Shown: positions 1 through 8,315, numbered from the stretch's first letter. The stretch: DNA of 64,000 bases from Lachnospiraceae bacterium AD3010 (GCA_000622025.1 JHWU01000009.1:1-64000), one strand, 5' to 3'. The notes: generated by a model not told the origin, from the sequence alone. Translations and numbers: made by a program.

Positions 1-248
1 AGTTTCATTATTTCCCGCTTGTAGTTTTCTTCGGTCCTTTCAATCCCCTCCGGTAATACGCTTTCAACACTCTTGGTTGCTCTTACAAGCCCTTCCAGGC
101 CGCCTGTCTCATACTGTTTCAGCCAGGTCTTGAAAGCTCCTTCTGAGATGTGGTTTGCATTACAAAAATCAGAAACCTTTATATCCGGATTGCTTCTGTA
201 CTGCCGGATCAGGAACTCCTTCTGTAACGGATCCAAATGCTTAGCCAT
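1..248 (-). CDS. Transposase helix-turn-helix subunit, 5' part (runs off left edge)
   Basis: The first 82 codons of a minus-strand gene that continues past position 1. The N-terminus reads MAKHLDPLQKEF and is followed by a helix-turn-helix (residues about 20-50, with VSDFCNANHISEGAF and TWLKQY) like the first protein of IS3-type elements, which binds the element's ends. A Shine-Dalgarno sequence (AGAAGGGAG) precedes the ATG at 248. The matching catalytic DDE subunit would lie to the left, outside the window. The sequence between 249 and about 340 should hold the terminal repeat of the element, but the outer end cannot be fixed from one end alone. An orphan helix-turn-helix protein of the same fold is the alternative; the neighbouring gene remnant favours an insertion sequence. 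Confidence 0.7.
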   Translation of the reverse strand, partial: MAKHLDPLQKEFLIRQYRSNPDIKVSDFCNANHISEGAFKTWLKQYETGGLEGLVRATKSVESVLPEGIERTEENYKREIMK

Positions 249-312
249 GATAGACACTCCCTTCTAGTAGCATGATCAGATGATACATAATCATCCATCA
301 TTTTTCTACCTG

Positions 313-672
313 TTCGTGTCTACTTTTAGAGTAGCATTAGATAAAAAGGCTGAAATGGATTTTGTCCTTAACGGGAAGCATTATACAGCAAGAATGGAAC
401 CCTCCCAGGAATTCAAAGATATTTCCGGCCTGTATTACGAATGGGATGCGGAAGGTGTTGACAAAATAAACGGAGCAGACGCCCAGACCCGTATTGCATT
501 TGCTGACAATATAAGCAATGTTCTCTGGAATGACGCTGAGATGATGTATTCCGTATATACTCCGTATGGAGCTTTATAATGATACCGGCTCGGATAAAAC
601 CTTCAACCAGACAAAGTTTGTGGTTGAAAAGGAAGAGGGTGTGAATGTAAATCCGTTCGTATTCGAAGAGGT
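313..672 (+). pseudogene. Remnant of an unrecognised secreted or lipoprotein gene, frameshifted
   Basis: Frame 1 gives a protein-like stretch (MDFVLNGKHYTARMEP, then ISGLYYEWDAEGVDKING, then NVLWNDAEMMYSVYTPYG) that stops at 577-579. The same style of sequence resumes in the next frame from about 566 (LYNDTGSDKTFNQTKF, then VVEKEEGVNVNPFVFEEV). This looks like one gene broken by a frameshift and missing its 5' end, which abuts the insertion-sequence gene on the left. The SGLYYEW pattern resembles small secreted proteins of Firmicutes, but I cannot name a family. After about 672 the reading frame becomes low-complexity and ends before a terminator hairpin. Confidence 0.4.
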
Positions 673-1004
673 CAGGGGTGCTGCACGTCCGGGGGACGTG
701 CGTATAGCACCGACCGGAGCGGAGCGGAGACCCCGCGAAGCGGGAGGATCCCTTATGACCACGAAGAACCTCAGTATCGAGAAAATACTGAGGTTTTTGT
801 GTTTCAGGGCTATATAAAGAAAATACCCTCACATTACGCGGTCGTTCGCAATAAGGGCGCATCCTTCATACCCTTTCCCCCTTCAAAAATAATTCAGGCG
901 TTTGCGAAACGTCATGGCAAAAAATATTATTCTTCGCTTTTTCAACCTGTTTCCGGCGGTAAGTCAGGAAAAAACCGGGTTAGCGACGATTACCGCCTGC
1001 TACA
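580..1004. other. Spacer without a convincing gene
   Basis: The tail of the broken gene, a terminator at 769-798, then about 200 bases with short open frames on both strands that show no family resemblance, no Shine-Dalgarno sequence and no codon bias. The rest is the upstream region of the LUD gene. Confidence 0.6.
769..798 (+). terminator. Rho-independent terminator
   Basis: Perfect 9-bp stem CCTCAGTAT / ATACTGAGG (769-777 and 785-793) with a 7-nt loop and five T directly after. It probably terminated the now broken gene upstream. Confidence 0.8.
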
Positions 1005-1032
1005 TTGTAAAACGTTTTTCAAGTGTTATAAT
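1005..1032 (+). promoter_or_regulatory. Sigma-A promoter of the LUD gene
   Basis: TTGTAA (1005-1010), 16-bp spacer, TATAAT (1027-1032) with an extended TGT just before the -10. It lies 48 bases before the ATG of the LUD gene. Confidence 0.65.
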
Positions 1033-1080
1033 GTTTGAAACCGTTAACCATCTGAATCCCCGAAAAGAAAGGACTACAGC

Positions 1081-1710
1081 ATGAACAGCAGCATAACAAA
1101 GAGAAATGCCCTGCTTTCAAAAAAAGTGATAAAGGGTCTTCAATCCAGAAATATGACAGGGTATTATGCGGAGAATAAGGAAGAGGCATTAGAAAAAGCA
1201 CTTTCTCTGATCCCCGAGGGAAGCGTTATCGGAATGGGTGGGTGTATGAGTGCCCATGAGATCGGTCTTGTGAATGCCCTAAAAGCCGGAAATTATGATT
1301 TTATCGACAGGGATGCCCTTGAGGATAAAAGAGCCGCCATGCTTAAAACCTATGATGCGGACTTCTTTATCTCAAGTGCCAATGCCATTACCGAAGACGG
1401 CGTTATCTTTAATATCGACGGAAATTCAAACCGGGTCTCAGCCATAGCGCAGGGTCCGAAAAAGGTGATATTCATCGTTGGTATGAATAAAGTCTGCCGG
1501 GATACAGACTCGGCTCTGGACCGGGCAAGAAATATCGCAGCTCCCATAAACTCCCAGAGAGTCGGTGTCAGGACTCCCTGTACCGAAACCGGTTCCTGCG
1601 CAAACTGTAAATCAGAGGAATGCATCTGCTGTCAATTCCTTATAACCCGATTTTCCAGGCATAAGGACAGGATCCACGTGATACTTGTAAATGAGGATCT
1701 GGGATTCTGA
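1081..1710 (+). CDS. LUD-domain protein (LutC/YkgG-like)
   Basis: A 209-residue protein of the LUD (DUF162) family, the fold of LutC and of the LutB N-terminus in L-lactate oxidation. Family landmarks are GMGGCMSAHE (51-60), the NAITEDG turn (101-107) and NIDGNSNRV (111-119). A C-terminal cysteine group (C167, C173, C176, C181, C183, C184) could bind a metal or an iron-sulfur cluster. The start at 1081 follows GAAAGGA at suitable spacing. It stands alone: no lutA, lutB or lactate permease is near. Many clostridial genomes carry such solo LUD genes with no assigned substrate, so a lactate role is only inference. Transcription comes from the promoter at 1005-1032, and the next gene is convergent. 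Confidence 0.85.
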   Translation: MNSSITKRNALLSKKVIKGLQSRNMTGYYAENKEEALEKALSLIPEGSVIGMGGCMSAHEIGLVNALKAGNYDFIDRDALEDKRAAMLKTYDADFFISSANAITEDGVIFNIDGNSNRVSAIAQGPKKVIFIVGMNKVCRDTDSALDRARNIAAPINSQRVGVRTPCTETGSCANCKSEECICCQFLITRFSRHKDRIHVILVNEDLGF

Positions 1711-1724
1711 CAGAGTCAATAAAG

Positions 1725-1756
1725 TGGAGTCATTGGAACCGTCCCCAATGACTCCA
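1725..1756. terminator. Convergent hairpin, possible bidirectional terminator
   Basis: Perfect 12-bp inverted repeat TGGAGTCATTGG / CCAATGACTCCA with an 8-nt loop, placed between two convergent genes. No T tract follows, so termination is not certain. The loop and stem text (GGAACCGTCCCC) resembles a hairpin repeat often seen between clostridial genes. Confidence 0.5.
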
Positions 1757-1774
1757 ATTACTTTCAGAAGCCGG

Positions 1775-3535
1775 TCAATACAGGCCGTCAAGGAACTGAT
1801 TCAGGGCTTTTCTGTCATAGAAATGATCATACTCATTTATCGGATAATCCACAGGTGCGCCCTGATCGATATCATAGAAAGAGCCGTTTTTCACGAAGCT
1901 TAGGCGGTTTGAGCCTGAAATACGCATCATTGTTCCCCCGGCGGTAGTCACGCTAAGCGCCCCGCAGGAACCGCCGCCTGACTGTTTTCCGATTACTGTA
2001 ACCCTCCCGGAGCTCTTAAAAACACACGGCACAAGATTTCCGCAGGAAAAGCTCACAGGGGATGTCAGACAAAAAAGCTTCAGACCCTTTCCGTCAAGGG
2101 TATCCCTTTCGTCAAATTCATGGTCCAGATTGGTATCCGCCTTATATGCCTGGGTTATCCTCGCCCCGGTATTCGGATTTTCAAGACTTACCTCTGCTTC
2201 TCCGATAAAGGCCGCGATAGCATATACTGCCGCTGTATCCTGTCCCCCGGTATTGCAGGAAAGATCCAGCACCACTTTCTTTACCGGAGAATCATCCCTT
2301 AAGATCCGGCTGACCGAGTAACTGATAATCCCCATCGTATCCTGTGCATCCGCATCGGGAGCTTCATTATAATAATCCTCCTGCCCATGAACAAATGAAT
2401 CAAAGGTGATATATGCGGTATCCCCGATCTCCTCATAGCCCGGGATCCCGTCAGGATAATACCTTTCCCTGGTATCATTAAGTAAAGCCATAAGAGAAGA
2501 AGTTGAATTCCTCGACTTTCCCTCTCCTATGTACTTTCCGAAATCCTTTGCTGCATCAGCGCCAGAAATATAAGAAGGATTCAGAAATTTACTGTGCTGG
2601 TCATCAAGGAAGCGATAAATGATATCGTGGTATATCCTGTCAGTCTCCTTCGCATCCGTTCCCAGAAGTATCTCCTTTGCCCCGGTATTCTTTGCAAGCG
2701 TATCAAAGCTGTCTATGGCATGTGTTTCTTTTAGCCCGTATAGCTCATCAAAGGCAAAGCAGAATTCATTATATGAAAATTTTGCGAGTTCTTCGCCAGT
2801 CTTACCGGAAGCTTCCACCGAATAATAGGATTCCCCTATGTCGCTCAGGCCCTTTTCCACACTTCCGATATCGGAAGCCGAGCACACATAAAGATTTTCC
2901 CCGTTATATAGAATATTGAAATTTCTTGGCGTGATCAGGATATCAGACAGAGTCTGAAGCGGCACGTAGTATTGTTCTCCGTCCCTTATCAGGTCGATAT
3001 CATATTCCGATAAATCCATATCGATCTCATTACCCATCCTGACATCGGTTTCCGCACTTCTTTTAAGATACTCTTCCTTTCCGTCTTTTGATCTCAGATT
3101 CGTGTTGATCGCGAGATCCAGTAAGGATTCTTCACCCATACGCATAAACTGGTCATAATCCTCAAAATGGAAGCTGTCATCAGCAAAATCAACAGCCATA
3201 TAATAACCGTCTTCTCTCGTAAGGGTGACTATATCGCCATCCGCTTTTGCCGTAACCGAGTATGGCGCTGCTTCTTCCGAAACAGGTGCTGCGGCAAACG
3301 GAATAATAAAGGACATAAAACCTGCCCAGTTTTCTATATCCACATAAGGTATTTCACTGCCGTTAATAAAATAAAGCGGCATGGATTCTTTATTTTGCAT
3401 TGAAAAGATATAAAGAGGTGTTTCCTTCTCCTCAACAGATATTCCGGCGCCTTTGTTTACGGTACCCGTTTTGCAGCCCGAGACCGTCCCTGTAATAAAT
3501 ACAAAGGTCAGTAATATCGCCAATACCTTCTTCAT
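1775..3535 (-). CDS. Lipoprotein with S41-type (tail-specific protease) domain
   Basis: A 586-residue exported lipoprotein. The N-terminus has a hydrophobic signal and a lipobox (VSGC, Cys21), so it should be anchored on the outer face of the membrane. The C-terminal third matches the S41 peptidase core: VKKVVLDLSCNTGGQD, then LTSPVSFSCGN (about 495-500, where the family has its nucleophilic Ser) and IGKQSGGGSCG with Lys517. The Ser-to-Lys spacing (about 20) is shorter than the 25 of classical Ctp enzymes and there is no obvious PDZ domain. It is therefore either a divergent, PDZ-free member or a non-catalytic one. The start overlaps the stop of a small upstream frame (TATGA), which suggests translational coupling. 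Substrate unknown. Confidence 0.75.
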   Translation of the reverse strand: MKKVLAILLTFVFITGTVSGCKTGTVNKGAGISVEEKETPLYIFSMQNKESMPLYFINGSEIPYVDIENWAGFMSFIIPFAAAPVSEEAAPYSVTAKADGDIVTLTREDGYYMAVDFADDSFHFEDYDQFMRMGEESLLDLAINTNLRSKDGKEEYLKRSAETDVRMGNEIDMDLSEYDIDLIRDGEQYYVPLQTLSDILITPRNFNILYNGENLYVCSASDIGSVEKGLSDIGESYYSVEASGKTGEELAKFSYNEFCFAFDELYGLKETHAIDSFDTLAKNTGAKEILLGTDAKETDRIYHDIIYRFLDDQHSKFLNPSYISGADAAKDFGKYIGEGKSRNSTSSLMALLNDTRERYYPDGIPGYEEIGDTAYITFDSFVHGQEDYYNEAPDADAQDTMGIISYSVSRILRDDSPVKKVVLDLSCNTGGQDTAAVYAIAAFIGEAEVSLENPNTGARITQAYKADTNLDHEFDERDTLDGKGLKLFCLTSPVSFSCGNLVPCVFKSSGRVTVIGKQSGGGSCGALSVTTAGGTMMRISGSNRLSFVKNGSFYDIDQGAPVDYPINEYDHFYDRKALNQFLDGLY

Positions 3536-3582
3536 AGCAGTTCAAACCTCCTTATTATCTGTTCTGATATCATTTTCATCAT
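3532..3582 (-). CDS. Putative 16-residue upstream peptide coupled to the S41 lipoprotein
   Basis: A minus-strand frame MMKMISEQIIRRFELL begins 7 nt after GGAGG and its TGA overlaps the ATG of the lipoprotein gene. Its first four codons, Shine-Dalgarno sequence and about 60 bases of leader are shared with the purine permease gene at 8248, where the same start opens a full-length protein. It may be a remnant of a duplicated gene start or a true coupling peptide. Only the position and the Shine-Dalgarno sequence support it. Confidence 0.4.
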   Translation of the reverse strand: MMKMISEQIIRRFELL

Positions 3583-3649
3583 CTCTTCACCTCCGGGAAT
3601 ACTCCCGCTATCTGTCATTATGCCCAATACCTATGAAACTGTCAAAAAA
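3562..3649 (-). repeat. Leader duplication, copy 1
   Basis: 88 bases that align by eye with 8228-8315 with about nine mismatches and no gap. In transcript sense it holds a small CGGGA-GTAT-TCCCG hairpin, then GGAGGTG and ATGATGAAAATG. Here it precedes the S41 lipoprotein; the other copy precedes the purine permease. Confidence 0.75.
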
Positions 3650-3651
3650 TG

Positions 3652-3794
3652 TATAGTAAGCGAAATTATAAATTTCGCTTACTATAACGCTCCGCGAGGA
3701 TGCGCACGGATTTTGTAAGGAAATATGCGGCTTTCAGCCGCCAAAATCCGGCGCAGTAAACGCCAAAACGAAAATAGTTTTGGCGTTTACTATA
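3652..3794. repeat. Two-hairpin intergenic repeat with TAGTAAxCG / CGxTTACTA ends
   Basis: Two perfect inverted repeats: a 16-bp stem (3652-3667 with 3671-3686) beginning TATAGTAAGCG, and a 15-bp stem (3755-3769 with 3777-3791) ending in CGTTTACT followed by ATA. Between them lies a GC-rich stretch with a GCGGCTTTCAGCCGC hairpin. Related single hairpins with the same ends occur at 22590-22622 and 57641-57675. A minus-strand frame crossing it (3666-3866) is not considered coding. Confidence 0.75.
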
Positions 3795-3919
3795 ATTTGG
3801 ATGATTACACACAAGTACTCTGTAAAAAACTGAAGATAATATGAAAGATATTAACGCTATAACCACCGAGGAGTTTCAAAAAGCGATTCCTGAAGCCTGA
3901 ATGCGGTTAGAAATTTAAT

Positions 3920-3948
3920 TTGAAGAAACACGTGATCACGCATATAAT
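3920..3948 (+). promoter_or_regulatory. Sigma-A promoter, ancestral aspA promoter
   Basis: TTGAAG (3920-3925), 17-bp spacer, TATAAT (3943-3948). The spacer contains the perfect palindrome CGTGATCACG (3931-3940), a possible operator. The -10 lies inside the left copy of an 11-bp direct repeat that flanks the MITE-like element just downstream. Confidence 0.6.
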
Positions 3949-3951
3949 GAT

Positions 3952-4129
3952 GTCAGGGTCAAAACCCGATATCCGGAGCGTTCCGCACTTCGTGCTCCCA
4001 CGCTCCTCCCACATCTCGCACTCTCGTGGGGCTTACGCTCCACTTCGTGCTCGATGTGGGGCGGGTCATAAAGCCACTCACCCACTTTCATGCAAGCATG
4101 AAGTGGGTTCGGGCTTTTGACCCTGATAT
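3952..4129. mobile_element. MITE-like element with terminal inverted repeats and 11-bp target duplication
   Basis: About 178 bases bounded by inverted repeats TCAGGGTCAAAA-CCCGA (3953-3969) and its complement at 4109-4126 (one-base indel). The element is flanked on both sides by the direct repeat CATATAATGAT (3941-3951 and 4130-4140), the expected footprint of insertion. Inside are nested hairpins, including CCCACTTTCATGC with GCATGAAGTGGG (about 4081-4106). No protein is encoded, so movement would need a transposase supplied elsewhere. It separates the aspA promoter from the aspA gene. Confidence 0.65.
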
Positions 4130-4216
4130 CATATAATGATTAAAGAAGCAAAGTGTCTACGCCGCAATTATAGGCGATTATTAAGTGATTGAAGAAAGGA
4201 ACAGCATAGGCCGAAT

Positions 4217-5662
4217 ATGAATAACAGTATAATAGGATGGAGATCAGGAAGTAAAAGAGCTCTCAATGATCCGGACCACACAAAATTCCGCGTGGAGCAC
4301 GATTCCATCGGTGATAAGGAAGTGCCTTCGGATGCATATTACGGTGTCCAGTCTCTTAGAGCGGCGGAAAACTTCCCTATAACAGGGCTGACTATGCATC
4401 CCGAAATGGTTAGCAGCATAGTTTATATCAAAAAGGCAGCAGCCATTACCAATAATGAAACCGGAAGACTCCCGAAAGAAAAGGCGGACGCAATCATCAA
4501 AGCCTGTGATGAGATTCTGGAAGGTCGTTTTCTTGATAACTTTATCGTTGACCCGATCCAGGGTGGCGCGGGAACCTCCTTGAACATGAATGCCAATGAG
4601 GTGATAGCAAACAGGGCAATTGAGATATCAGGCGGAAATAAGGGCGAGTATTCCGTCATTCATCCCAATGATGATGTCAATATGGGACAGTCTACAAATG
4701 ATGTCATTCCCACTGCAGGAAAAATGACCACCATACGTCTCTTAATGAATCTGAGGATACAAATGCAGTGTCTTCAGGTGGCATTATCCAAAAAAGCAGA
4801 AGAATTTGAAAAAGTAGTTAAGATGGGACGCACCCAGATGCAGGATGCGGTGCCCATAAGCCTTGGACAGGAGTTCAGGGCATACAGCGATGCAGTATTG
4901 AGAAATGTAGGGAGACTCGATGTCGCAATAGAGGAGATGCGGTCAGTCAACATGGGTGGTACTGCAATAGGTACCGGCATCAATGCCGGTGAGGAATTCA
5001 TTTCAAATATAGTTCCCACACTAAATACGGTATCAAAAATGGATCTGAAGCATGCGGATGATCTCATTGATTCCACACAGAATCTGGATCCCTTTGTGAC
5101 TGTATCCGGAATAGTCAAGGCCTGCGCGGTTTCTCTTTCAAAGATAGCAAATGACCTTCGTCTGATGTCTTCCGGTCCGAGAACGGGCCTCGGAGAAATA
5201 AGCCTTCCCCCGAGACAAAACGGATCATCAATAATGCCGGGAAAGGTAAACCCTGTAATTCCTGAGGTTGTAAACCAGGTGGCGTTTAATGTCATAGGAA
5301 ATGATATGACAATTACTCTTGCTGCCGAAGCGGGACAGCTGGAGCTGAATGCCTTTGAACCGATCATCTTCTATAATCTGTTCCAGTCCATAGATACCCT
5401 GGGTTATGCAGTAGAGACGTTTACGGATAACTGCGTAACAGGTATCGGAGCCAATGAAAAGAGGTGCAGGGAGCTGGTGGAGAACAGTATCGGTATCATC
5501 ACGGTTCTTGTGCCCTTAGTTGGATATCAGAAGGCCGCCGATACTGCAAAGAAAGCTTTGTATTCCGGCCGTTCGGTACTTGATGTGGTAATTGAAGAAA
5601 AGCTTTTGGATCCCGATACAGCAAGAGATATTCTGGATCCCGAAAAAATGCTCAGGAAATAA
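4217..5662 (+). CDS. aspA: Aspartate ammonia-lyase
   Basis: A 481-residue enzyme of the fumarase/aspartase superfamily, converting L-aspartate to fumarate and ammonia. The family signature GSSIMPGKVNP spans residues 336-346, and the N-terminal DSIGDKEVPSDAYYGVQS and HPNDDVNMGQSTND blocks are typical of AspA rather than fumarase C. The catalytic Ser-containing loop (SSIMPGK) is intact. The protein carries about 24 residues before the usual RVEHDSIG start. A purine-rich GAAAGGAA ends about 16 bases before the ATG at 4217, which is long, so an internal start such as the GTG near 4292 is possible. Fumarate made here could feed reduction to succinate. Its promoter region carries a MITE-like insertion. 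Confidence 0.93.
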   Translation: MNNSIIGWRSGSKRALNDPDHTKFRVEHDSIGDKEVPSDAYYGVQSLRAAENFPITGLTMHPEMVSSIVYIKKAAAITNNETGRLPKEKADAIIKACDEILEGRFLDNFIVDPIQGGAGTSLNMNANEVIANRAIEISGGNKGEYSVIHPNDDVNMGQSTNDVIPTAGKMTTIRLLMNLRIQMQCLQVALSKKAEEFEKVVKMGRTQMQDAVPISLGQEFRAYSDAVLRNVGRLDVAIEEMRSVNMGGTAIGTGINAGEEFISNIVPTLNTVSKMDLKHADDLIDSTQNLDPFVTVSGIVKACAVSLSKIANDLRLMSSGPRTGLGEISLPPRQNGSSIMPGKVNPVIPEVVNQVAFNVIGNDMTITLAAEAGQLELNAFEPIIFYNLFQSIDTLGYAVETFTDNCVTGIGANEKRCRELVENSIGIITVLVPLVGYQKAADTAKKALYSGRSVLDVVIEEKLLDPDTARDILDPEKMLRK

Positions 5663-5691
5663 ACCGGCATCCCGGTGTCAGTTACGGTAAT

Positions 5692-6849
5692 TTACGTTAT
5701 ACTTCCTGCATTTGCAAAAAGCTCAGCACAGTGACGGAGCGCTTCATCATCCGCATGGAAACGGGGGCGGTGCAGCTCCTCTGCCTTTTCTCCCACGGCA
5801 GTGCTTCCTACCCAGAAAAAGAAGGACGGTACATACTGCCTGTAAAGGGCGAAATCCTCGCTGGCAAGTGATGGAGGTGCATCCGTCACGGTGCATCCGG
5901 TCTTCTCCGCAATTTGAACTGCGGTTTCCGTCATTTCCGGAGTGTTGAAGACCGCCGGTATCATCTCCTGCCACAGGATCTCAGAACGGCATTCATACGC
6001 TTCCGCCGTCTTCTTAATGATGGTCTCCACCCGTTCCTGCATCCTGCCAAGTGTCTTCTCCGAAAGAGACCGTATTGTGGCACGCATCTCCACCCGGTCA
6101 ACAACCAGATTCACAGGTGACCCTCCCTCGATCCGGTTGATGGAAAGAACCGCAGCTTCAAGCGGCCCGGTATTTCTGCTGACTACTGTCTGCAGAGACT
6201 GAATAACTGCAGCAGCGCATACAATGGGATCGATATTAAGCTGTGGCATGGAGCCATGACCTCCGGCTCCGATGATATGTATCTCAAAATTCCGTTTTGC
6301 GGACATTAGTACGCCCTCGCGGCACACGATCTGTCCGGTCTGAACGGATGGCCAGTTATGAAGCCCGAAGCAGATATCCGGACTTATCAGCTTAAAAAGC
6401 CCCGCATCAATAAGCTTTCTCGCACCTAAAGTCCCTTCCTCCGCCGGCTGAAATACCAGATCCACGGTATTTTCAAGCTCTCCGGCTTCATAAAGCCTTG
6501 ACAGTATCATTGCGGCACCGACCAGTGAAGAAGCGTGCAGGTCATGTCCGCAGGCGTGCATCACACCCGGAGTCCTGGATTTCCACGGGGATTCATACTC
6601 CTCTGTCTGCGGAAGGGCATCTATGTCCGCGCGGAGCATTACCTCTTTCCCCCTCCTGCTGCCCTGCAGTCTGGCTGCGAGTCCGGTCTCGGTTTTTAGC
6701 GGAAGTATGGTGACTCCTGGAAGGATCGAAAGTACCTCCTTCAGCTTTTCCGTAGTCCTGAATTCTTCATTTGAAAGCTCGGGATGCATATGCAGATCCC
6801 TTTTTAACTCAAGCGCTTTTTCATATTGTTCTTCGGTAAGTCTTAACAT
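5692..6849 (-). CDS. M20D-family amidohydrolase (N-acyl-amino acid / hippurate hydrolase type)
   Basis: 385 residues, a metal-dependent cytosolic hydrolase that removes acyl groups from amino acids. Metal-binding landmarks are RADIDALP (73-80), the M20D signature MHACGHD (C100, H102), QPAEEGTLGAR (E137/E138), HNWP (H164) and a C-terminal RFHADDEAL. GGAGG stands just before the ATG at 6849. It is followed upstream by the co-directional purine permease gene with a 37-base gap, so both may share a transcript. The exact substrate (N-acetyl amino acids, hippurate, indole-acetyl amino acids) cannot be told from sequence. Confidence 0.88.
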   Translation of the reverse strand: MLRLTEEQYEKALELKRDLHMHPELSNEEFRTTEKLKEVLSILPGVTILPLKTETGLAARLQGSRRGKEVMLRADIDALPQTEEYESPWKSRTPGVMHACGHDLHASSLVGAAMILSRLYEAGELENTVDLVFQPAEEGTLGARKLIDAGLFKLISPDICFGLHNWPSVQTGQIVCREGVLMSAKRNFEIHIIGAGGHGSMPQLNIDPIVCAAAVIQSLQTVVSRNTGPLEAAVLSINRIEGGSPVNLVVDRVEMRATIRSLSEKTLGRMQERVETIIKKTAEAYECRSEILWQEMIPAVFNTPEMTETAVQIAEKTGCTVTDAPPSLASEDFALYRQYVPSFFFWVGSTAVGEKAEELHRPRFHADDEALRHCAELFANAGSIT

Positions 6850-6886
6850 TATCTGCCTCCTGTCCGAAATGCAGGATACTATCCCT

Positions 6887-8248
6887 CTACTCCTTTATTG
6901 CCACATTCAGGATGATAGCACAGAGGCCCGCAGGAACTATACCGGAGCCTCCAAAAACATATTCCACCCACTGGGGCATCATAGAAAGTACGTTTGCGGT
7001 GGAACCGAGACCATAGCCGAGGCCGAGAGAAACAGCCACTATGGTTATTTCACGGCTTCCGATGCCATTCTTACTGATAAGCTGTATACCGCTTAGAATG
7101 ATGGACGCAAACATCATGACCGCAGCGCCGCCAAGCACCGGCTGAGGCATAAGCTGGATCAGGGCCGCAAGCTTGGGACAGAATCCGCAGAGGACCAAAA
7201 ATATTGCCCCCATAGATATCGCAAAAAGATTGACTATCTTTGTCATCCCGATAATACCTACATTCTGGCTGAAGGATGTATTCGGAAGAACACCGAAAAA
7301 TGCGGCAAAGGATGAACCGAGGCCGTCACAGATCACTCCGCCGGAAAGCTCTTTATCGGTCGCTTCGCGCCCGAAGCCGCCCTCTGCGATCCCCGAAAGA
7401 TCGCCTATGGTCTCAACGGAGGTCACAATAAACATGATCAATATGGGGATTATAGCCCGGACATCAAAGATAAACTTAACAGGCATTATGGACGGAAGAG
7501 AGAACCAGGGCGCGGAACCGATCTTATCCCATTGCAGAACCCAGGAGTGGATCAGGGTTTCCCCATCGGCCACATAGGTGGTCCGTATAAAGATGGAAAG
7601 GATACCGCAGACAACATAGCCGATGATGATCCCGAAGAGAATGGATGCAGACGAAAGTATACCTTTTGTAAAATGCTTAAGTATTATGATAGCGATCAGA
7701 ACGATAAGTCCCACAAGCAGATTTACAGGATCACCAAAATCCTTATTATTATTGCCCCCTCCCAGTGAATTGATGCCTACACTTATAAGAGACAGACCGA
7801 TCGCCATAACTACCGTACCTGTTACCACCCCGGGGAAAAGCTTCCTTAAAGGCTTAAAAATAAACCCGAGAACCGTCTCGAATAAACCACCTATGACACA
7901 GGCTCCGAGAATGGCTCCATAGGCAGTGACACCGCCTCCCATTGACCCGGCTATCCCGCTGCATACACCGATAAAGCCGGAACTCGTACCCATTACACAG
8001 GGGAGCTTCGCACCGACCGGTCCTATGGTCCAGAGCTGTACCAGGGTAACCAGACCTGCTACAAGCATAGCATTCTGGATAACAGGTACCATCAATCCGG
8101 CATCACCCAGTGCACAGGCTGCTCCGATCACCAGAATGGGCGTCAGGTTTCCCACAAACATAGCCAGAACATGCTGCATACCGAGGATAATGGCTCTGCC
8201 AAGAGGAATACGGCCTTCAAGTTCATATTCTGATGTCATTTTCATCAT
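6887..8248 (-). CDS. Uracil/xanthine permease family transporter (NCS2)
   Basis: A polytopic membrane protein (453 residues from the chosen start) of the nucleobase:cation symporter-2 family, taking up xanthine, uric acid or uracil. Visible landmarks are MGTSSGFIGVCSGIAG, GLGSSFAAFFGVLPNTSFSQNVGI in the substrate region, and about 12-14 hydrophobic segments. The frame is open upstream to 8284 (MTDGWSIPGGEE), but GGAGGTG lies 7 nt before the ATG at 8248, so I start there. Its leader and first codons are shared with the S41 lipoprotein leader. No purine riboswitch core was recognised upstream. Confidence 0.9.
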   Translation of the reverse strand: MMKMTSEYELEGRIPLGRAIILGMQHVLAMFVGNLTPILVIGAACALGDAGLMVPVIQNAMLVAGLVTLVQLWTIGPVGAKLPCVMGTSSGFIGVCSGIAGSMGGGVTAYGAILGACVIGGLFETVLGFIFKPLRKLFPGVVTGTVVMAIGLSLISVGINSLGGGNNNKDFGDPVNLLVGLIVLIAIIILKHFTKGILSSASILFGIIIGYVVCGILSIFIRTTYVADGETLIHSWVLQWDKIGSAPWFSLPSIMPVKFIFDVRAIIPILIMFIVTSVETIGDLSGIAEGGFGREATDKELSGGVICDGLGSSFAAFFGVLPNTSFSQNVGIIGMTKIVNLFAISMGAIFLVLCGFCPKLAALIQLMPQPVLGGAAVMMFASIILSGIQLISKNGIGSREITIVAVSLGLGYGLGSTANVLSMMPQWVEYVFGGSGIVPAGLCAIILNVAIKE

Positions 8249-8315
8249 CTCTTCACCTCCAGGAATACTCCAGCCATCTGTCATTATGCCTAATGTCTAT
8301 GAGACTGTCAAAGAA
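8228..8315 (-). repeat. Leader duplication, copy 2
   Basis: Matches 3562-3649 with about nine mismatches. It spans the 5' leader, Shine-Dalgarno sequence and first seven codons of the purine permease. The small hairpin seen in copy 1 is weakened here by a T-T mismatch, so the pairing itself is not clearly conserved. Confidence 0.75.

Noticed and set aside
799-1084. Plus-strand frames of 60-79 codons upstream of the LUD gene
   Set aside because: No ribosome site, overlapping each other in different frames, no family pattern; one overlaps the promoter.
3666-3866. Minus-strand 66-codon frame
   Set aside because: It runs through the two-hairpin repeat; its residues are a translation of the repeat.
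4774-5367. 197-codon minus-strand frame inside aspA
   Set aside because: Antisense shadow of conserved aspartase sequence.
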